The position numbers were made by a program, and so were the translations under genes. A model generated the notes under the pieces. It saw nothing but the letters and a program-made list of their open reading frames with translations, had not been told where the DNA came from and ran no database searches. From Comamonas halotolerans (lineage in GTDB: Bacteria > Pseudomonadota > Gammaproteobacteria > Burkholderiales > Burkholderiaceae_C), in the NCBI RefSeq assembly GCF_030162935.1, contig NZ_JASAUZ010000001.1, positions 1 through 64,000 on the forward strand: 64,000 bases of DNA, in the 5' to 3' direction. This document shows, one piece after another, positions 36,082 through 44,495 of the stretch (position 1 is the stretch's first letter; each line of letters starts with the position of its first letter).

Positions 36082-37017
36082 CTAGAGATGCTCGTCTATC
36101 AGACAGGCTGAACGCTCGGCCATCGCCTTCCCCACCTCGATCTGCCCTTGCGCGGCCCCACTTTGCGGTACTTGCTCGCCCTGCCGGTTGCTGACCGCAG
36201 TCAGCTGCTGGGCAAGCAACTCTGGCGCATCCTCTCCCATGCCCACATAAACACCTTGCGTCAGCGTGATATGTGCAGCCTCAAAGCTGCCTGCACCTGC
36301 GCACAGAATGGTGCGATTGGGCGCTGTTGCATGGGCCAGCACCAGCATGGCGGGCACCACGGCCTCAGGCTTCAATGCAGCCAATACGGCATCCGGCATC
36401 AGGCCCTCCGTCATGCGCGTCGCGGCTGTGGGTGCCAAAGCATTCACATGGATGTTGTACTTGGCACCTTCAATGGACAAGGTCTGCATCAGGCCCACCT
36501 GTGCCATCTTGGCAGCGCCATAGTTGCTCTGTCCGAAGTTGCCGTACAGACCGGAGGACGAGGTGGTCATCACAATGCGGCCATAGTTTTGTGCCTGCAT
36601 ATGCGGCCACACAGCCTTGCAGCAGTTGGCCGCTCCCATCAGGTGCACCTCGACCACCAGACGAAAGTCATCCATATCCATCTTCGCAAAGCTCTTGTCA
36701 CGCAAGATGCCTGCATTGTTGACGAGGATATCCACACGCCCCCAAGCATCAATGGCTTGCTGCACCATGGCCTGCACGGCAGCAAGATCCGTTACAGATG
36801 CACTGTTGGCAATTGCCTCGCCTCCCAGGGCCTTGATCTCGTCCACCACAGTCTGGGCAGCAGATACGGAGCCGCCTGAGCCATCAACGGCTCCACCCAA
36901 GTCATTGACCAAAACCTTGGCTCCTCGTCGTGCCAGTGCGAGTGCGTGCTCACGCCCTAGCCCACCACCAGCTCCGGTCACAATGGCCACTTGCCCTTCA
37001 AACGTCAACGCTTGCAT
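36082..37017 (-). CDS. Short-chain dehydrogenase/reductase
   Basis: 311 residues from ATG 37017, with AAGGAG in the leader. Classical SDR: VAIVTGAGGGLGREHALALA (TGxxxGxG), VLVNDLGG, NNAG in LVNNAGILRDKSF, catalytic Ser in TTSSSGLYGNFGQSNYGAAK (YxxxK). The VNDLGGAVDGSGGS insert and the C-terminal extension resemble the dehydrogenase part of MFE-2-type 3-hydroxyacyl-CoA dehydrogenases, so an acyl-CoA substrate is plausible. Confidence 0.88.
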   Translation of the reverse strand: MQALTFEGQVAIVTGAGGGLGREHALALARRGAKVLVNDLGGAVDGSGGSVSAAQTVVDEIKALGGEAIANSASVTDLAAVQAMVQQAIDAWGRVDILVNNAGILRDKSFAKMDMDDFRLVVEVHLMGAANCCKAVWPHMQAQNYGRIVMTTSSSGLYGNFGQSNYGAAKMAQVGLMQTLSIEGAKYNIHVNALAPTAATRMTEGLMPDAVLAALKPEAVVPAMLVLAHATAPNRTILCAGAGSFEAAHITLTQGVYVGMGEDAPELLAQQLTAVSNRQGEQVPQSGAAQGQIEVGKAMAERSACLIDEHL

Positions 37018-37628
37018 CAAAATCTCCTTGCTCAATATTTGCTTGCTCCTGACGTTGGCACTGTACGCACCTGCCAATCCAAATGCTTTCTCACAGGTGA
37101 CTGCAGCGCACGCTCAAGCCGCCACCCAATTTATCCCCCGCCGCACGGCACAAGCATGTGGACAAGCTTTGCATGGTCGCCAACAACTACGCTAAGCCCT
37201 TGTTTTACAAGCACACACCACGATTGCACATTTTTTAATCACCGCAGATGAGCCATGATTTTTTTGGCCCCAGAAAACTTGGACAATTCTGTGGATAAAT
37301 CACCAAAAGATCAGCAACAACTAAATCAACTTGTTGTTTTTATTAAAAATAAATTTACTTGATTATTTTTTAACCAGTCAAAAAGACACTGAACAAGCTC
37401 AAGCCCACTGCAATAATGGACAAGAAAAAACAGACAGTTGCCCCCAAATTGGCTGGACAACTTTGTGGATAACATCCTTCCAAGCACATCCCCGTCGCAC
37501 AACTGCTTGATCTGCAAGGGCTGAAAGTTCATTGCTTATTTTTTAAGCAATTGTGACACTCCTGTCAGACATGTCCGATACCGTCACAATCTGCAGTGAC
37601 ATTGCGCATTTTTTCGATCTTTTCACCC
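37018..37628. promoter_or_regulatory. AT-rich intergenic region with DnaA-box-like repeats and a dyad
   Basis: About 610 bases without a supported ORF. TGTGGATAA, the reverse complement of the DnaA box TTATCCACA, occurs at 37290-37298 and 37464-37472, each inside an imperfect 20-base direct repeat (TTGGACAATTCTGTGGATAA and CTGGACAACTTTGTGGATAA). A related TGTGGACAA lies at 37157-37165. At 37531-37551 ATTGCTTA and TAAGCAAT flank five T residues. Runs of A/T lie at 37330-37380. Confidence 0.5.
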
Positions 37629-37925
37629 ATGACCACTCCCCAAACACCTGAGCTATTCACCATCAAACTTGAACCCAGCGGGCAGCAATGTGACGCTTGG
37701 GCTACAGACACATTGCTGGACTCCATCGAAATGGGTGGATTGCAATGGCCCAGCTCCTGCCGCAATGGCACCTGTCGCACTTGTTTGGGAACAATCACTT
37801 CAGGATCCGTACGTTACGAAATTGATTGGCCAGGACTGACACCCGAAGAGAAAGCCGAGGGTTGCGTGCTGCCATGTGTGGCCTATCCCAATGGCGATGT
37901 CAGCTTGCAAGACCCTGCAAACTGA
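37629..37925 (+). CDS. Plant-type [2Fe-2S] ferredoxin
   Basis: 98 residues from ATG 37629. Cluster ligands are Cys44, Cys49 and Cys52 (SSCRNGTCRTC) and Cys83 (VLPCVAYP), the C-x4-C-x2-C...C pattern of plant-type ferredoxins. Acidic in the second half (PEEKAEGC), as needed for partner binding. Stands alone; redox partner not evident. Confidence 0.93.
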   Translation: MTTPQTPELFTIKLEPSGQQCDAWATDTLLDSIEMGGLQWPSSCRNGTCRTCLGTITSGSVRYEIDWPGLTPEEKAEGCVLPCVAYPNGDVSLQDPAN

Positions 37926-38140
37926 AGCAGAGCAACAGTACATTTCCTGCAGGCATGCTGCAAAGCACTAAAATGGCTGCTTTCAATAGGACCGCGCACC
38001 ATCCGGCGCCGGCACAATGCGACGGTGACCGTCTGCACATATGTTCTTTGGACTGCATGTACACATGCACGCTGGGCGGGTGCCCACACAAAGGCAGTGC
38101 TGCCGGCTACCCGACAGGTTAATCCAAGGAACGAGACACC

Positions 38141-39262
38141 ATGAACGCCCCCCTCACACCCGTGCAAATTTCGCCGGTGGAAGATATCGTTGCTGACATG
38201 CGCGCAGGCCGCATGGTCATCTTGGTTGATGAAGAAGATCGTGAAAACGAGGGGGATCTGGTACTTGCAGCCGACCATGTCACTGCAGAAGCCATTAACT
38301 TCATGGCCAAGTTTGGCCGTGGCCTGATCTGCCTGACGCTGACCCGTGAACGTTGCGAATACTTGAAGCTCCCTCCCATGGCGGCACGCAACGGCACCGT
38401 CTACAGCACTGCCTTCACTGTCTCGATTGAAGCCGCGGAAGGGGTAACCACCGGCATCTCCGCCGCAGACCGCGCGCACACAGTGCGTACCGCCGTCGCC
38501 AAAGATGCAAAGCCCACAGACTTGGTTCAGCCCGGACACATCTTCCCACTGCAAGCCATGGAAGGAGGCGTTCTGATTCGCGCTGGTCACACGGAAGCTG
38601 GTTGTGATCTGGCTGGCATGGCCGGCTGCAGCCCATCGGCTGTGATCTGCGAGATCATGAAAGATGACGGCACCATGGCTCGCCTGCCCGATCTGCAATT
38701 GTTTGCCGCAGAGCATGGACTGAAAATTGGCACCATTGCCGACCTGATCCAATACCGTAGCCGCAATGAATCACTGCTTGAGAAAGTGGGCACACGCCCA
38801 CTAAATACAGCCTGGGGTGAGTTCACTGCACACCTTTTCCTCGACAAGCCCAGCCAATCCGTTCATATGGCACTGGTCAAAGGCACTTGGAGCGAATCTG
38901 ATGAGGTTGCCGTGCGCGTGCACGAGCCTCTGTCTGTACTGGACGCTCTGGAAGTCAACCGCGCCATGCACTCGTGGGGCCTGGACACCAGCTTGCAATA
39001 CCTGAATGCCCAGGGCCAGGGCGTGGCCGTGCTGCTCAACTGCAATGAAAGTACAAGCCAATTGCTGGCGCAGTTTGACGGAAGCGCCCGCTCAGCCCAA
39101 GCCCCCGAGCGTGGCCGCATGGACTTGCGCACCTATGGAATTGGTGCACAGATCCTGCGTGAATGTGGCGTGCACAAAATGAAATTGATGGGCCAGCCTC
39201 GTCGCATGCCCAGCATGGCCGGCTATGGTCTTGAAATCACTGGCTATATCACCAAGGAATAA
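38141..39262 (+). CDS. ribB: 3,4-dihydroxy-2-butanone 4-phosphate synthase with degenerate GTP cyclohydrolase II domain (RibBX)
   Basis: 373 residues with AAGGAACGAG upstream of the ATG. Residues ~12-205 are a full RibB domain: [38 protein letters not shown], and GHIFPLQA with [12 protein letters not shown]. Residues ~215-373 align to GTP cyclohydrolase II but lack the zinc Cys motif (CLTGDxxxSxxCDCG); the equivalent part reads [15 protein letters not shown]. This is the RibBX arrangement known in proteobacteria, where only the RibB half is active. It opens a ribB-ribH-nusB cluster. No FMN riboswitch was recognised in 37926-38140. Confidence 0.9.
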   Translation: MNAPLTPVQISPVEDIVADMRAGRMVILVDEEDRENEGDLVLAADHVTAEAINFMAKFGRGLICLTLTRERCEYLKLPPMAARNGTVYSTAFTVSIEAAEGVTTGISAADRAHTVRTAVAKDAKPTDLVQPGHIFPLQAMEGGVLIRAGHTEAGCDLAGMAGCSPSAVICEIMKDDGTMARLPDLQLFAAEHGLKIGTIADLIQYRSRNESLLEKVGTRPLNTAWGEFTAHLFLDKPSQSVHMALVKGTWSESDEVAVRVHEPLSVLDALEVNRAMHSWGLDTSLQYLNAQGQGVAVLLNCNESTSQLLAQFDGSARSAQAPERGRMDLRTYGIGAQILRECGVHKMKLMGQPRRMPSMAGYGLEITGYITKE

Positions 39263-39267
39263 AAAAG

Positions 39268-39732
39268 ATGCTGAACGCTGAAAAAGGCTCCGCCACCAAT
39301 CTGAACGGACAAGGACTGCGTATTGGCATCGTTCAAGCCCGCTGGAACGAAGGCATTACCAATGCTTTGGCCGAGGCATGCCACCAAGAGCTGCTGGCAA
39401 CTGGTGTACACACTGATGCCATCGACCATGTCATGGTTCCCGGTGCACTCGAAGTGCCTGTGGCCCTACAAGCCATGGCTGAGCGTGGCGGCTACGATGC
39501 GCTGATCGCACTAGGCTGCATCATCCGTGGGGAGACATACCACTTCGAGCTGGTAGCCAATGAATCGGGCGCAGGAGTCACACGCTTGAGCCTGGACTAC
39601 AAGCTGCCGATTGCCAACGCAATCATCACCACTGAAAACCTAGAGCAAGCGATTGCTCGCCAGACCGAAAAAGGCCTGGACGCAGCGCGTGTGGCCGTTG
39701 AGATGGCCACACTGCTTAAAAAACTGAAATAA
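39268..39732 (+). CDS. ribH: 6,7-dimethyl-8-ribityllumazine synthase
   Basis: 154 residues, five bases after ribB. Signatures: [58 protein letters not shown] (with the catalytic His region) and [15 protein letters not shown]. Joins the RibB product with the pyrimidine to form lumazine in riboflavin synthesis. Confidence 0.96.
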   Translation: MLNAEKGSATNLNGQGLRIGIVQARWNEGITNALAEACHQELLATGVHTDAIDHVMVPGALEVPVALQAMAERGGYDALIALGCIIRGETYHFELVANESGAGVTRLSLDYKLPIANAIITTENLEQAIARQTEKGLDAARVAVEMATLLKKLK

Positions 39733-39734
39733 CC

Positions 39735-40277
39735 ATGAGCGACGAACAATCCCCATCGGCTGGCAACAGCCGTCCACCCCGCCAGAAACGCACCGGCCTG
39801 ACCAGTACCGGTGTACGCAAGGCTGCCTCCAAATCTGCTCGTACACGCTCACGTGAATTTGCGCTGCAGGCACTCTACCAACACCTGGTAGGTCGCAACA
39901 GCGCCAGCTCCATTGACATGTTCACGCGTGATCTTGCAGGTTTCCACAAGTGTGACGCCGCGCACTATGACGCTCTGCTGCACGGATGCATCGAGATCGA
40001 AGAAGATCTGAACGCCCTGATCCTGCCCAAGCTGGATCGCAAGTTGGAAGAGCTCTCGCCCATCGAGCATGCCTGCATGTGGATTGGAGCCTATGAACTG
40101 ATGCACTGCATGGACGTTCCATGGCGCGTGGTGCTCAACGAGGTGATTGAGCTGGCCAAGGAGTTTGGCGGCACCGACGGACACAAATATGTCAATGGCG
40201 TACTCAATGCCTTGGCCCCTGAGTTGCGCGCAACCGAAGTGCAAGCAGACAAGGCAAAGGCAGAGAAAAACGCCTAA
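39735..40277 (+). CDS. nusB: Transcription antitermination protein NusB
   Basis: 180 residues, two bases after ribH. The first ~30 residues are a basic, disordered extension ([14 protein letters not shown]); the NusB domain starts at [13 protein letters not shown] and contains [34 protein letters not shown] and [29 protein letters not shown]. Works with NusE/S10 at boxA in rRNA operons. The ribH-nusB link is widespread. Confidence 0.96.
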   Translation: MSDEQSPSAGNSRPPRQKRTGLTSTGVRKAASKSARTRSREFALQALYQHLVGRNSASSIDMFTRDLAGFHKCDAAHYDALLHGCIEIEEDLNALILPKLDRKLEELSPIEHACMWIGAYELMHCMDVPWRVVLNEVIELAKEFGGTDGHKYVNGVLNALAPELRATEVQADKAKAEKNA

Positions 40278-40289
40278 GCCACTCCGCAC

Positions 40290-40321
40290 AAGGCAGCGCG
40301 CTCCAGGCCGCTGCCTTTTTT
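40290..40321 (+). terminator. Intrinsic terminator after nusB
   Basis: AAGGCAGCG, 10-base loop, CGCTGCCTT followed by TTTT; ends the ribB-ribH-nusB transcript. Confidence 0.85.
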
Positions 40322-40370
40322 CATGCTTTTAGTTATTCCTCAGTGACAGCGCATTGCGACTGCCAAGCCC

Positions 40371-41555
40371 ATGAAGTTTTCTACGCGCGCCGAAAAGATT
40401 GAACCCTTTTATGTCATGGAAGTGGCCAAGGCCGCCCAGCAAATGGCAAAACAAGTGGCCAGCAGCGCTGAGCCCATGATTTTTTTGAACATTGGCGAGC
40501 CTGACTACACCGCTCCTGCACAGGTCCAGGCTGCGGCCAATCAGTGCATTGCCGAAGGCGCCACGCAATACACCAACGCCCTGGGCCTGGAGCCACTGCG
40601 TGAAGCCATCAGCGCCTGGTACCAAAGCCGCTTCAATGTGGATGTGCCTGCACGGCGCATCGTGATCACTGCAGGTGCCTCCGCTGCTTTGCAACTGGCT
40701 TGCTTGGCACTGATTGAAGCTGGGGATGAGATTCTCATGCCCGATCCCAGCTACCCCTGCAACCGCCATTTTGTGAGAGCGGCTGAAGGTGTGGCCAGAC
40801 TCATACCCACTGGCGCTGCAGAGCGCTACCAGCTCAGCGCGCAGCAGGTACAAGCCCACTGGGGGAGCAAGACTCGTGGCGTGCTGCTGGCATCGCCCTC
40901 CAACCCCACAGGCACCTCGATTGACCCCAGCGAGCTGCGCCGCATTCATGCAGTGGTCAAGGCCAAGGGTGGCATCACCATCGTTGATGAAATCTATCTG
41001 GGCCTGTCATATGAAGAAGCCTTCGGGCACAGTGCTCTTGCCATCAGCGATGACATCATCTCCATCAACAGCTTCAGCAAATACTTCAATATGACGGGCT
41101 GGCGTCTGGGCTGGATGGTGGTGCCCGACGCCATGGTTTCCGTGGTTGAGCGCATGGCGCAAAACCTGTTTATCTGCGCCTCCACCATCTCGCAGCATGC
41201 TGCCCTGGCATGTTTCACACCCGAGAGCATTGCGATCTACGAGGCTCGCCGCGCGGAATTCAAAGCCCGTCGAGATTACTTTCTGCCCGCCTTGCGTGAA
41301 CTGGGCTTTGGCATTGATGTGATGCCTGATGGTGCTTTCTACGCATGGGCAGATTGCACACCTCTGTGCAAGAAACTGGGGGTCAAAGACAGCTGGGAGT
41401 TTGCCTATGCACTGATGGAGAAAGCCCACCTCGCCATTACACCAGGGCGCGACTTTGGCACTGCGGACACCGCCCGCTATGTGCGTTTTTCCACCGCCAA
41501 CTCCATGGAACAGTTGCAAGAAGCTGTGCGCCGCATGCAACTGCTCTTCAAATAA
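40371..41555 (+). CDS. Class I pyridoxal-phosphate aminotransferase
   Basis: 394 residues. Fold type I enzyme with IFLNIGEPDYTAP, TNALGLEPLREAI, ITAGASAALQLA, PSNPTGTSI, IVDEIYLGLSYEE and the PLP-Lys motif SFSKYFNMTGWRLGW, then RYVRFS near the end for the substrate carboxylate. Closest to the AspC/AlaA-type 'pyridoxal phosphate-dependent aminotransferase' of betaproteobacteria; amino-group donor not assignable. Followed 11 bases later by ybgC. Confidence 0.9.
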   Translation: MKFSTRAEKIEPFYVMEVAKAAQQMAKQVASSAEPMIFLNIGEPDYTAPAQVQAAANQCIAEGATQYTNALGLEPLREAISAWYQSRFNVDVPARRIVITAGASAALQLACLALIEAGDEILMPDPSYPCNRHFVRAAEGVARLIPTGAAERYQLSAQQVQAHWGSKTRGVLLASPSNPTGTSIDPSELRRIHAVVKAKGGITIVDEIYLGLSYEEAFGHSALAISDDIISINSFSKYFNMTGWRLGWMVVPDAMVSVVERMAQNLFICASTISQHAALACFTPESIAIYEARRAEFKARRDYFLPALRELGFGIDVMPDGAFYAWADCTPLCKKLGVKDSWEFAYALMEKAHLAITPGRDFGTADTARYVRFSTANSMEQLQEAVRRMQLLFK

Positions 41556-41566
41556 GGGGAACTTTG

Positions 41567-41980
41567 ATGGCCTTCACCTTTCCCATCCGGGTGTATTGGG
41601 AGGACACGGATGCCGGTGGCATCGTCTTTTACGCCAACTACCTCAAGTTCTTTGAGCGTGCGCGTACGGAATGGCTGCGAAACTTGGGCGTTGAGCAGCA
41701 AAAGCTGCGTGATGAAGTTGGTGGTATGTTTGTGGTCACTCAGGCAGAAATCAACTACCTCATACCTGCGCGTCTTGATGACGTGGTGGAAGTTACCGCT
41801 GTGTTGCAATCAGCAGGCCGTGCCTCGATCACAATCAGACAGCAAGCTTTTTTGAAGCCCGTGTCATCCAATCAAGCACCGCAACTGTTATGTGAAGGCA
41901 GTATCCGCATCGGCTGGGTCGATTCGACCACCATGCGCCCTGCCCGTATTCCGAACTCCATCGTGGAAAAACTCTCATGA
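41567..41980 (+). CDS. ybgC: Acyl-CoA thioesterase YbgC (Tol-Pal associated)
   Basis: 137 residues from ATG 41567 with AAGGGGA upstream; the much longer open frame to 41345 overlaps the aminotransferase and is rejected. Hot-dog fold with the YbgC active site RVYWEDTDAGGIVFYANYLKFFERARTEWL (catalytic Asp). The stop overlaps the tolQ start (ATGA), the standard ybgC-tolQ coupling. Confidence 0.94.
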   Translation: MAFTFPIRVYWEDTDAGGIVFYANYLKFFERARTEWLRNLGVEQQKLRDEVGGMFVVTQAEINYLIPARLDDVVEVTAVLQSAGRASITIRQQAFLKPVSSNQAPQLLCEGSIRIGWVDSTTMRPARIPNSIVEKLS

Positions 41981-42687
41981 ACGCAGCCCAAGACATGTCC
42001 ATCTTCAGCCTCATTCTTCAGGCCAGCTGGGTGGTGCAATTGGTCATGTTGATTTTGGTCGTCGCTTCCGTTGCAAGCTGGGCCACCATTTTTCGCAAGT
42101 CCCAGGCACTCAAGCAAGTGCGTCAATTCAACGAAGCGTTTGAGCAAGACTTCTGGTCCGGCCAAAGCCTCAATGACCTCTACAACAGCGCCACACAAAA
42201 CGCCAAGCATGGTGGTCCCATGGAACGCATTTTTGCCAGTGGCATGCGCGAGTACAAAAAACTGCGCGAACGCCGTATCAGCGACAGCGGCACTTTGATG
42301 GACGGCACTCGTCGTGCCATGCGCGCAAGTTTTCAGCGCGAAATGGATGAAGTGGAGTCTGGCCTGTCCTTTTTGGGCACCGTGGGCTCCATCACGCCTT
42401 ACATCGGCTTGTTTGGTACGGTGTGGGGGGTGATGCACGCTTTCACCGGCTTTGCCAATATGGAGCAGGTCACCCTGGCTACGGTGGCACCAGGTATTGC
42501 AGAAGCTTTGGTGGCGACTGCGATGGGTCTGTTCGCGGCGATTCCCGCTGTGGCAGCCTACAACCGTTATGCCAACAGCATTGACCGCATTGCCAACAGC
42601 CAAGAGACCTTCATGGAAGAGTTCACCAACATCTTGCAGCGCAATGTCAGCAGCCCCGCAGCCACTGCGACGGCTTCGGGCCACTAA
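41977..42687 (+). CDS. tolQ: Tol-Pal motor subunit TolQ
   Basis: 236 residues, three TM helices: ~18-38, ~135-155 and ~170-190. MotA/TolQ/ExbB features include SFLGTVGSITPYIGLFGTVWGVMHAF and ATVAPGIAEALVATAMGLFAAIPAVAAYN. The proton-driven TolQR motor energises TolA for outer-membrane constriction at division. Within ybgC-tolQ-tolR-tolA. Confidence 0.95.
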   Translation: MNAAQDMSIFSLILQASWVVQLVMLILVVASVASWATIFRKSQALKQVRQFNEAFEQDFWSGQSLNDLYNSATQNAKHGGPMERIFASGMREYKKLRERRISDSGTLMDGTRRAMRASFQREMDEVESGLSFLGTVGSITPYIGLFGTVWGVMHAFTGFANMEQVTLATVAPGIAEALVATAMGLFAAIPAVAAYNRYANSIDRIANSQETFMEEFTNILQRNVSSPAATATASGH

Positions 42688-42701
42688 AACTGGAGCCGCC
42701 C

Positions 42702-43130
42702 ATGCCTGCAGCCAGCTCCCGAGGTCGCGGTCGCCGCACCGTCAATGAAATCAATATGGTGCCGTTCATTGACGTGATGCTGGTGCTGCTCATCATCTTC
42801 ATGGTGACAGCCCCCATGCTCACGCCCGGCGCCATCAATGTGCCCAGTGCTGGCAAGTCCAGCAAACCTGCCGTTAAAAACGTTGCCCATGTGCTGATGG
42901 AGGCGGATGGCAGCATCCGTATCAAAACCTCCAATGGAGAGCAGGCGGTATCGTTGCAAGAGCTGGGCACACTGGCAGCCACATGGCAGTCCAACCAGCC
43001 CGAAGACAGTGCGGTCATGATTCAGGCAGACAAAGGTCTGACCTATGAAACCGTGGTTGCTGCCATGGGTGCGCTGCAAGCCGCAGGTGTCAAGCGTGTA
43101 GCACTCGGCGTGAAGTCTGCCGCCAAATAA
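42702..43130 (+). CDS. tolR: Tol-Pal motor subunit TolR
   Basis: 142 residues: one TM helix near 20-40 with the proton-binding Asp in NMVPFIDVMLVLLIIFMV, then the periplasmic domain with DKGLTYETVVAAMGALQAAGV. Acts with TolQ. Confidence 0.95.
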   Translation: MPAASSRGRGRRTVNEINMVPFIDVMLVLLIIFMVTAPMLTPGAINVPSAGKSSKPAVKNVAHVLMEADGSIRIKTSNGEQAVSLQELGTLAATWQSNQPEDSAVMIQADKGLTYETVVAAMGALQAAGVKRVALGVKSAAK

Positions 43131-43169
43131 ACCTCTTATCCCGTTCGCGTCCCAGCGTTTTTATTGTCC

Positions 43170-44312
43170 ATGTCTTCTCGTCTCGATCACGATCCATTTG
43201 CCCCGCCCCGACAGTCCAAGCGACTGCGCAACTGGGTGATGGCATTGCTGGCACATGCCATTTTGGTAGGGGCCTTCGTATGGAAAGTGAACCCTCCCGA
43301 GGCCGTTGAAGAAGCGGCCGTGGAGGCAGAACTGTGGGCCGACAACTTTGAGCAGGCTGCACCACGTGCACCCAACCCGCCTCCAGCACCTGAACCAGAG
43401 CCTACACCCGAGCCCGAGCCCGAGCCCGAGCCAGCACCTGCGCTACCTCCACCACCACCTCCCCCTCCTCAGCCTAGCCAGCAGGAGTTGCAAGCTCAGC
43501 GCGATGCAGAGCTGGCGCTGCAAGAGCGCAAGCAAAAAGAAGCCGAACTGAAGAAGCAACGAGAACTGGAAGCGCAAAAGGCCAGGGAAAAAGCCGAGCA
43601 AGAGAAGGCTGAAAAAGCAGAAAAAGCCAAGCAGGAAAAAGCCAAGCTCGAAAAAGAGAAGGCGGAACAAGCGCGTAAGGACAAGCTCGAGCAAGAAAAA
43701 CGTGACAAGGCAGAAAAAGCCGAGCAACAAAAGCGCGAGAAAGCAGAGCAGGAAAAGAAAGAGCGTCTAGAAAAAGAAAAACGCGAAAAGGCTGAAAAGG
43801 AGAAAGCCGCCAAAGAAAAGGCGGAGAAAGAAAAAGCCGAAGCTGCGAAAAAGGCTGCTGAGGACAAACGCAAGAAAGAACAAGCGGCCAAAGATGCCAA
43901 GGTCGCCAAGGAACTGGAGCGCATGCGCCAGGAAAACCTCAAAGCCATGGCCGGCATGGCCGGTGGATCTGGAGGTTCCGGTTCAGCCGAACGTAGCAGC
44001 GGCCCCAACGGCGGCAAAGGAACGGGCGGTGGCACTGCAGGACACTCTGCAGGCTATGGTGCACGCGTGGCAGCCAAGGTCAAACCCAATATTGTCTACC
44101 CCGATATGATCAGTGGCAATCCGCGCGCCGAAGTGCGCGTGCGCGCTGCACCGGATGGCACGATCACTGGTGTGCAACTGGTCAAATCCAGTGGAAACAA
44201 GGCCTGGGATGATGCAGTGGTACGTGCGCTGCACAAAACAGACACCTTGCCCAAAGACACGAATGGCAAGGTGCCTGCAGAGTTCACGTTTGGTTTCCGT
44301 CCACAGGATTGA
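43170..44312 (+). CDS. tolA: TolA, envelope-spanning energy transducer
   Basis: 380 residues from ATG 43170. One TM helix at ~25-40 (VMALLAHAILVGAFVW), a Pro-Glu repeat tract (residues ~70-100, PEPEPEPEP then PPPPPPPP), a long Lys/Glu/Ala helical stretch of KAEKEKAEK-type repeats (~105-255), a Gly/Ser hinge, and the C-terminal TolA/TonB domain with VAAKVKPNIVYPDMISGNPRAEVRV and VRALHKTDTLP. It bridges the TolQR motor and TolB-Pal. tolB and pal do not follow, unlike in most proteobacteria; a terminator does. Confidence 0.93.
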   Translation: MSSRLDHDPFAPPRQSKRLRNWVMALLAHAILVGAFVWKVNPPEAVEEAAVEAELWADNFEQAAPRAPNPPPAPEPEPTPEPEPEPEPAPALPPPPPPPPQPSQQELQAQRDAELALQERKQKEAELKKQRELEAQKAREKAEQEKAEKAEKAKQEKAKLEKEKAEQARKDKLEQEKRDKAEKAEQQKREKAEQEKKERLEKEKREKAEKEKAAKEKAEKEKAEAAKKAAEDKRKKEQAAKDAKVAKELERMRQENLKAMAGMAGGSGGSGSAERSSGPNGGKGTGGGTAGHSAGYGARVAAKVKPNIVYPDMISGNPRAEVRVRAAPDGTITGVQLVKSSGNKAWDDAVVRALHKTDTLPKDTNGKVPAEFTFGFRPQD

Positions 44313-44342
44313 TTATTTACATAGCACCTAGTGCCCTACACA

Positions 44343-44376
44343 AAGGACTTCAGATAGATAACTAACTGAAGTCCTT
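44343..44376 (+). terminator. Terminator after tolA
   Basis: AGGACTTCAG (44344-44353), 12-base loop, CTGAAGTCCT (44366-44375), then TCTTACTT. Same 10-bp stem as at 25012-25042. Confidence 0.7.
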
Positions 44377-44495
44377 CTTACTTATGTTTCACGTGCTTTT
44401 GCTCCCATAGCAACTAGCGCTGTTCCACGTTGCTGACGGGTGCATGTTCACACGGTCGTGACGAACTGACGCCAATCAAGGAAAATACGCCCCCT

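Noticed and set aside
37018-37628. Chromosomal or plasmid replication origin
   Set aside because: Only two good DnaA boxes and no dnaA, rep or par genes beside it; kept as a regulatory-site finding only.
37926-38140. FMN riboswitch ahead of ribBX
   Set aside because: The spacing suggested one, but none of the conserved RFN blocks could be found; only short palindromes (GCATGT-AC-ACATGC at 38055-38068) are present.
37883-38752. 289-residue minus-strand open frame
   Set aside because: Antisense shadow of ribBX and its leader; no recognisable domain and Cys/His-rich composition typical of shadows.
41345-41566. N-terminal extension of YbgC
   Set aside because: In-frame but overlaps the aminotransferase end in another frame; ATG 41567 has the ribosome site and matches family length.
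43380-43900. Tandem repeat/CRISPR-like signal
   Set aside because: The repetitive bases are codons of the Pro-Glu and Lys-Glu rod of TolA, in frame and without spacers.
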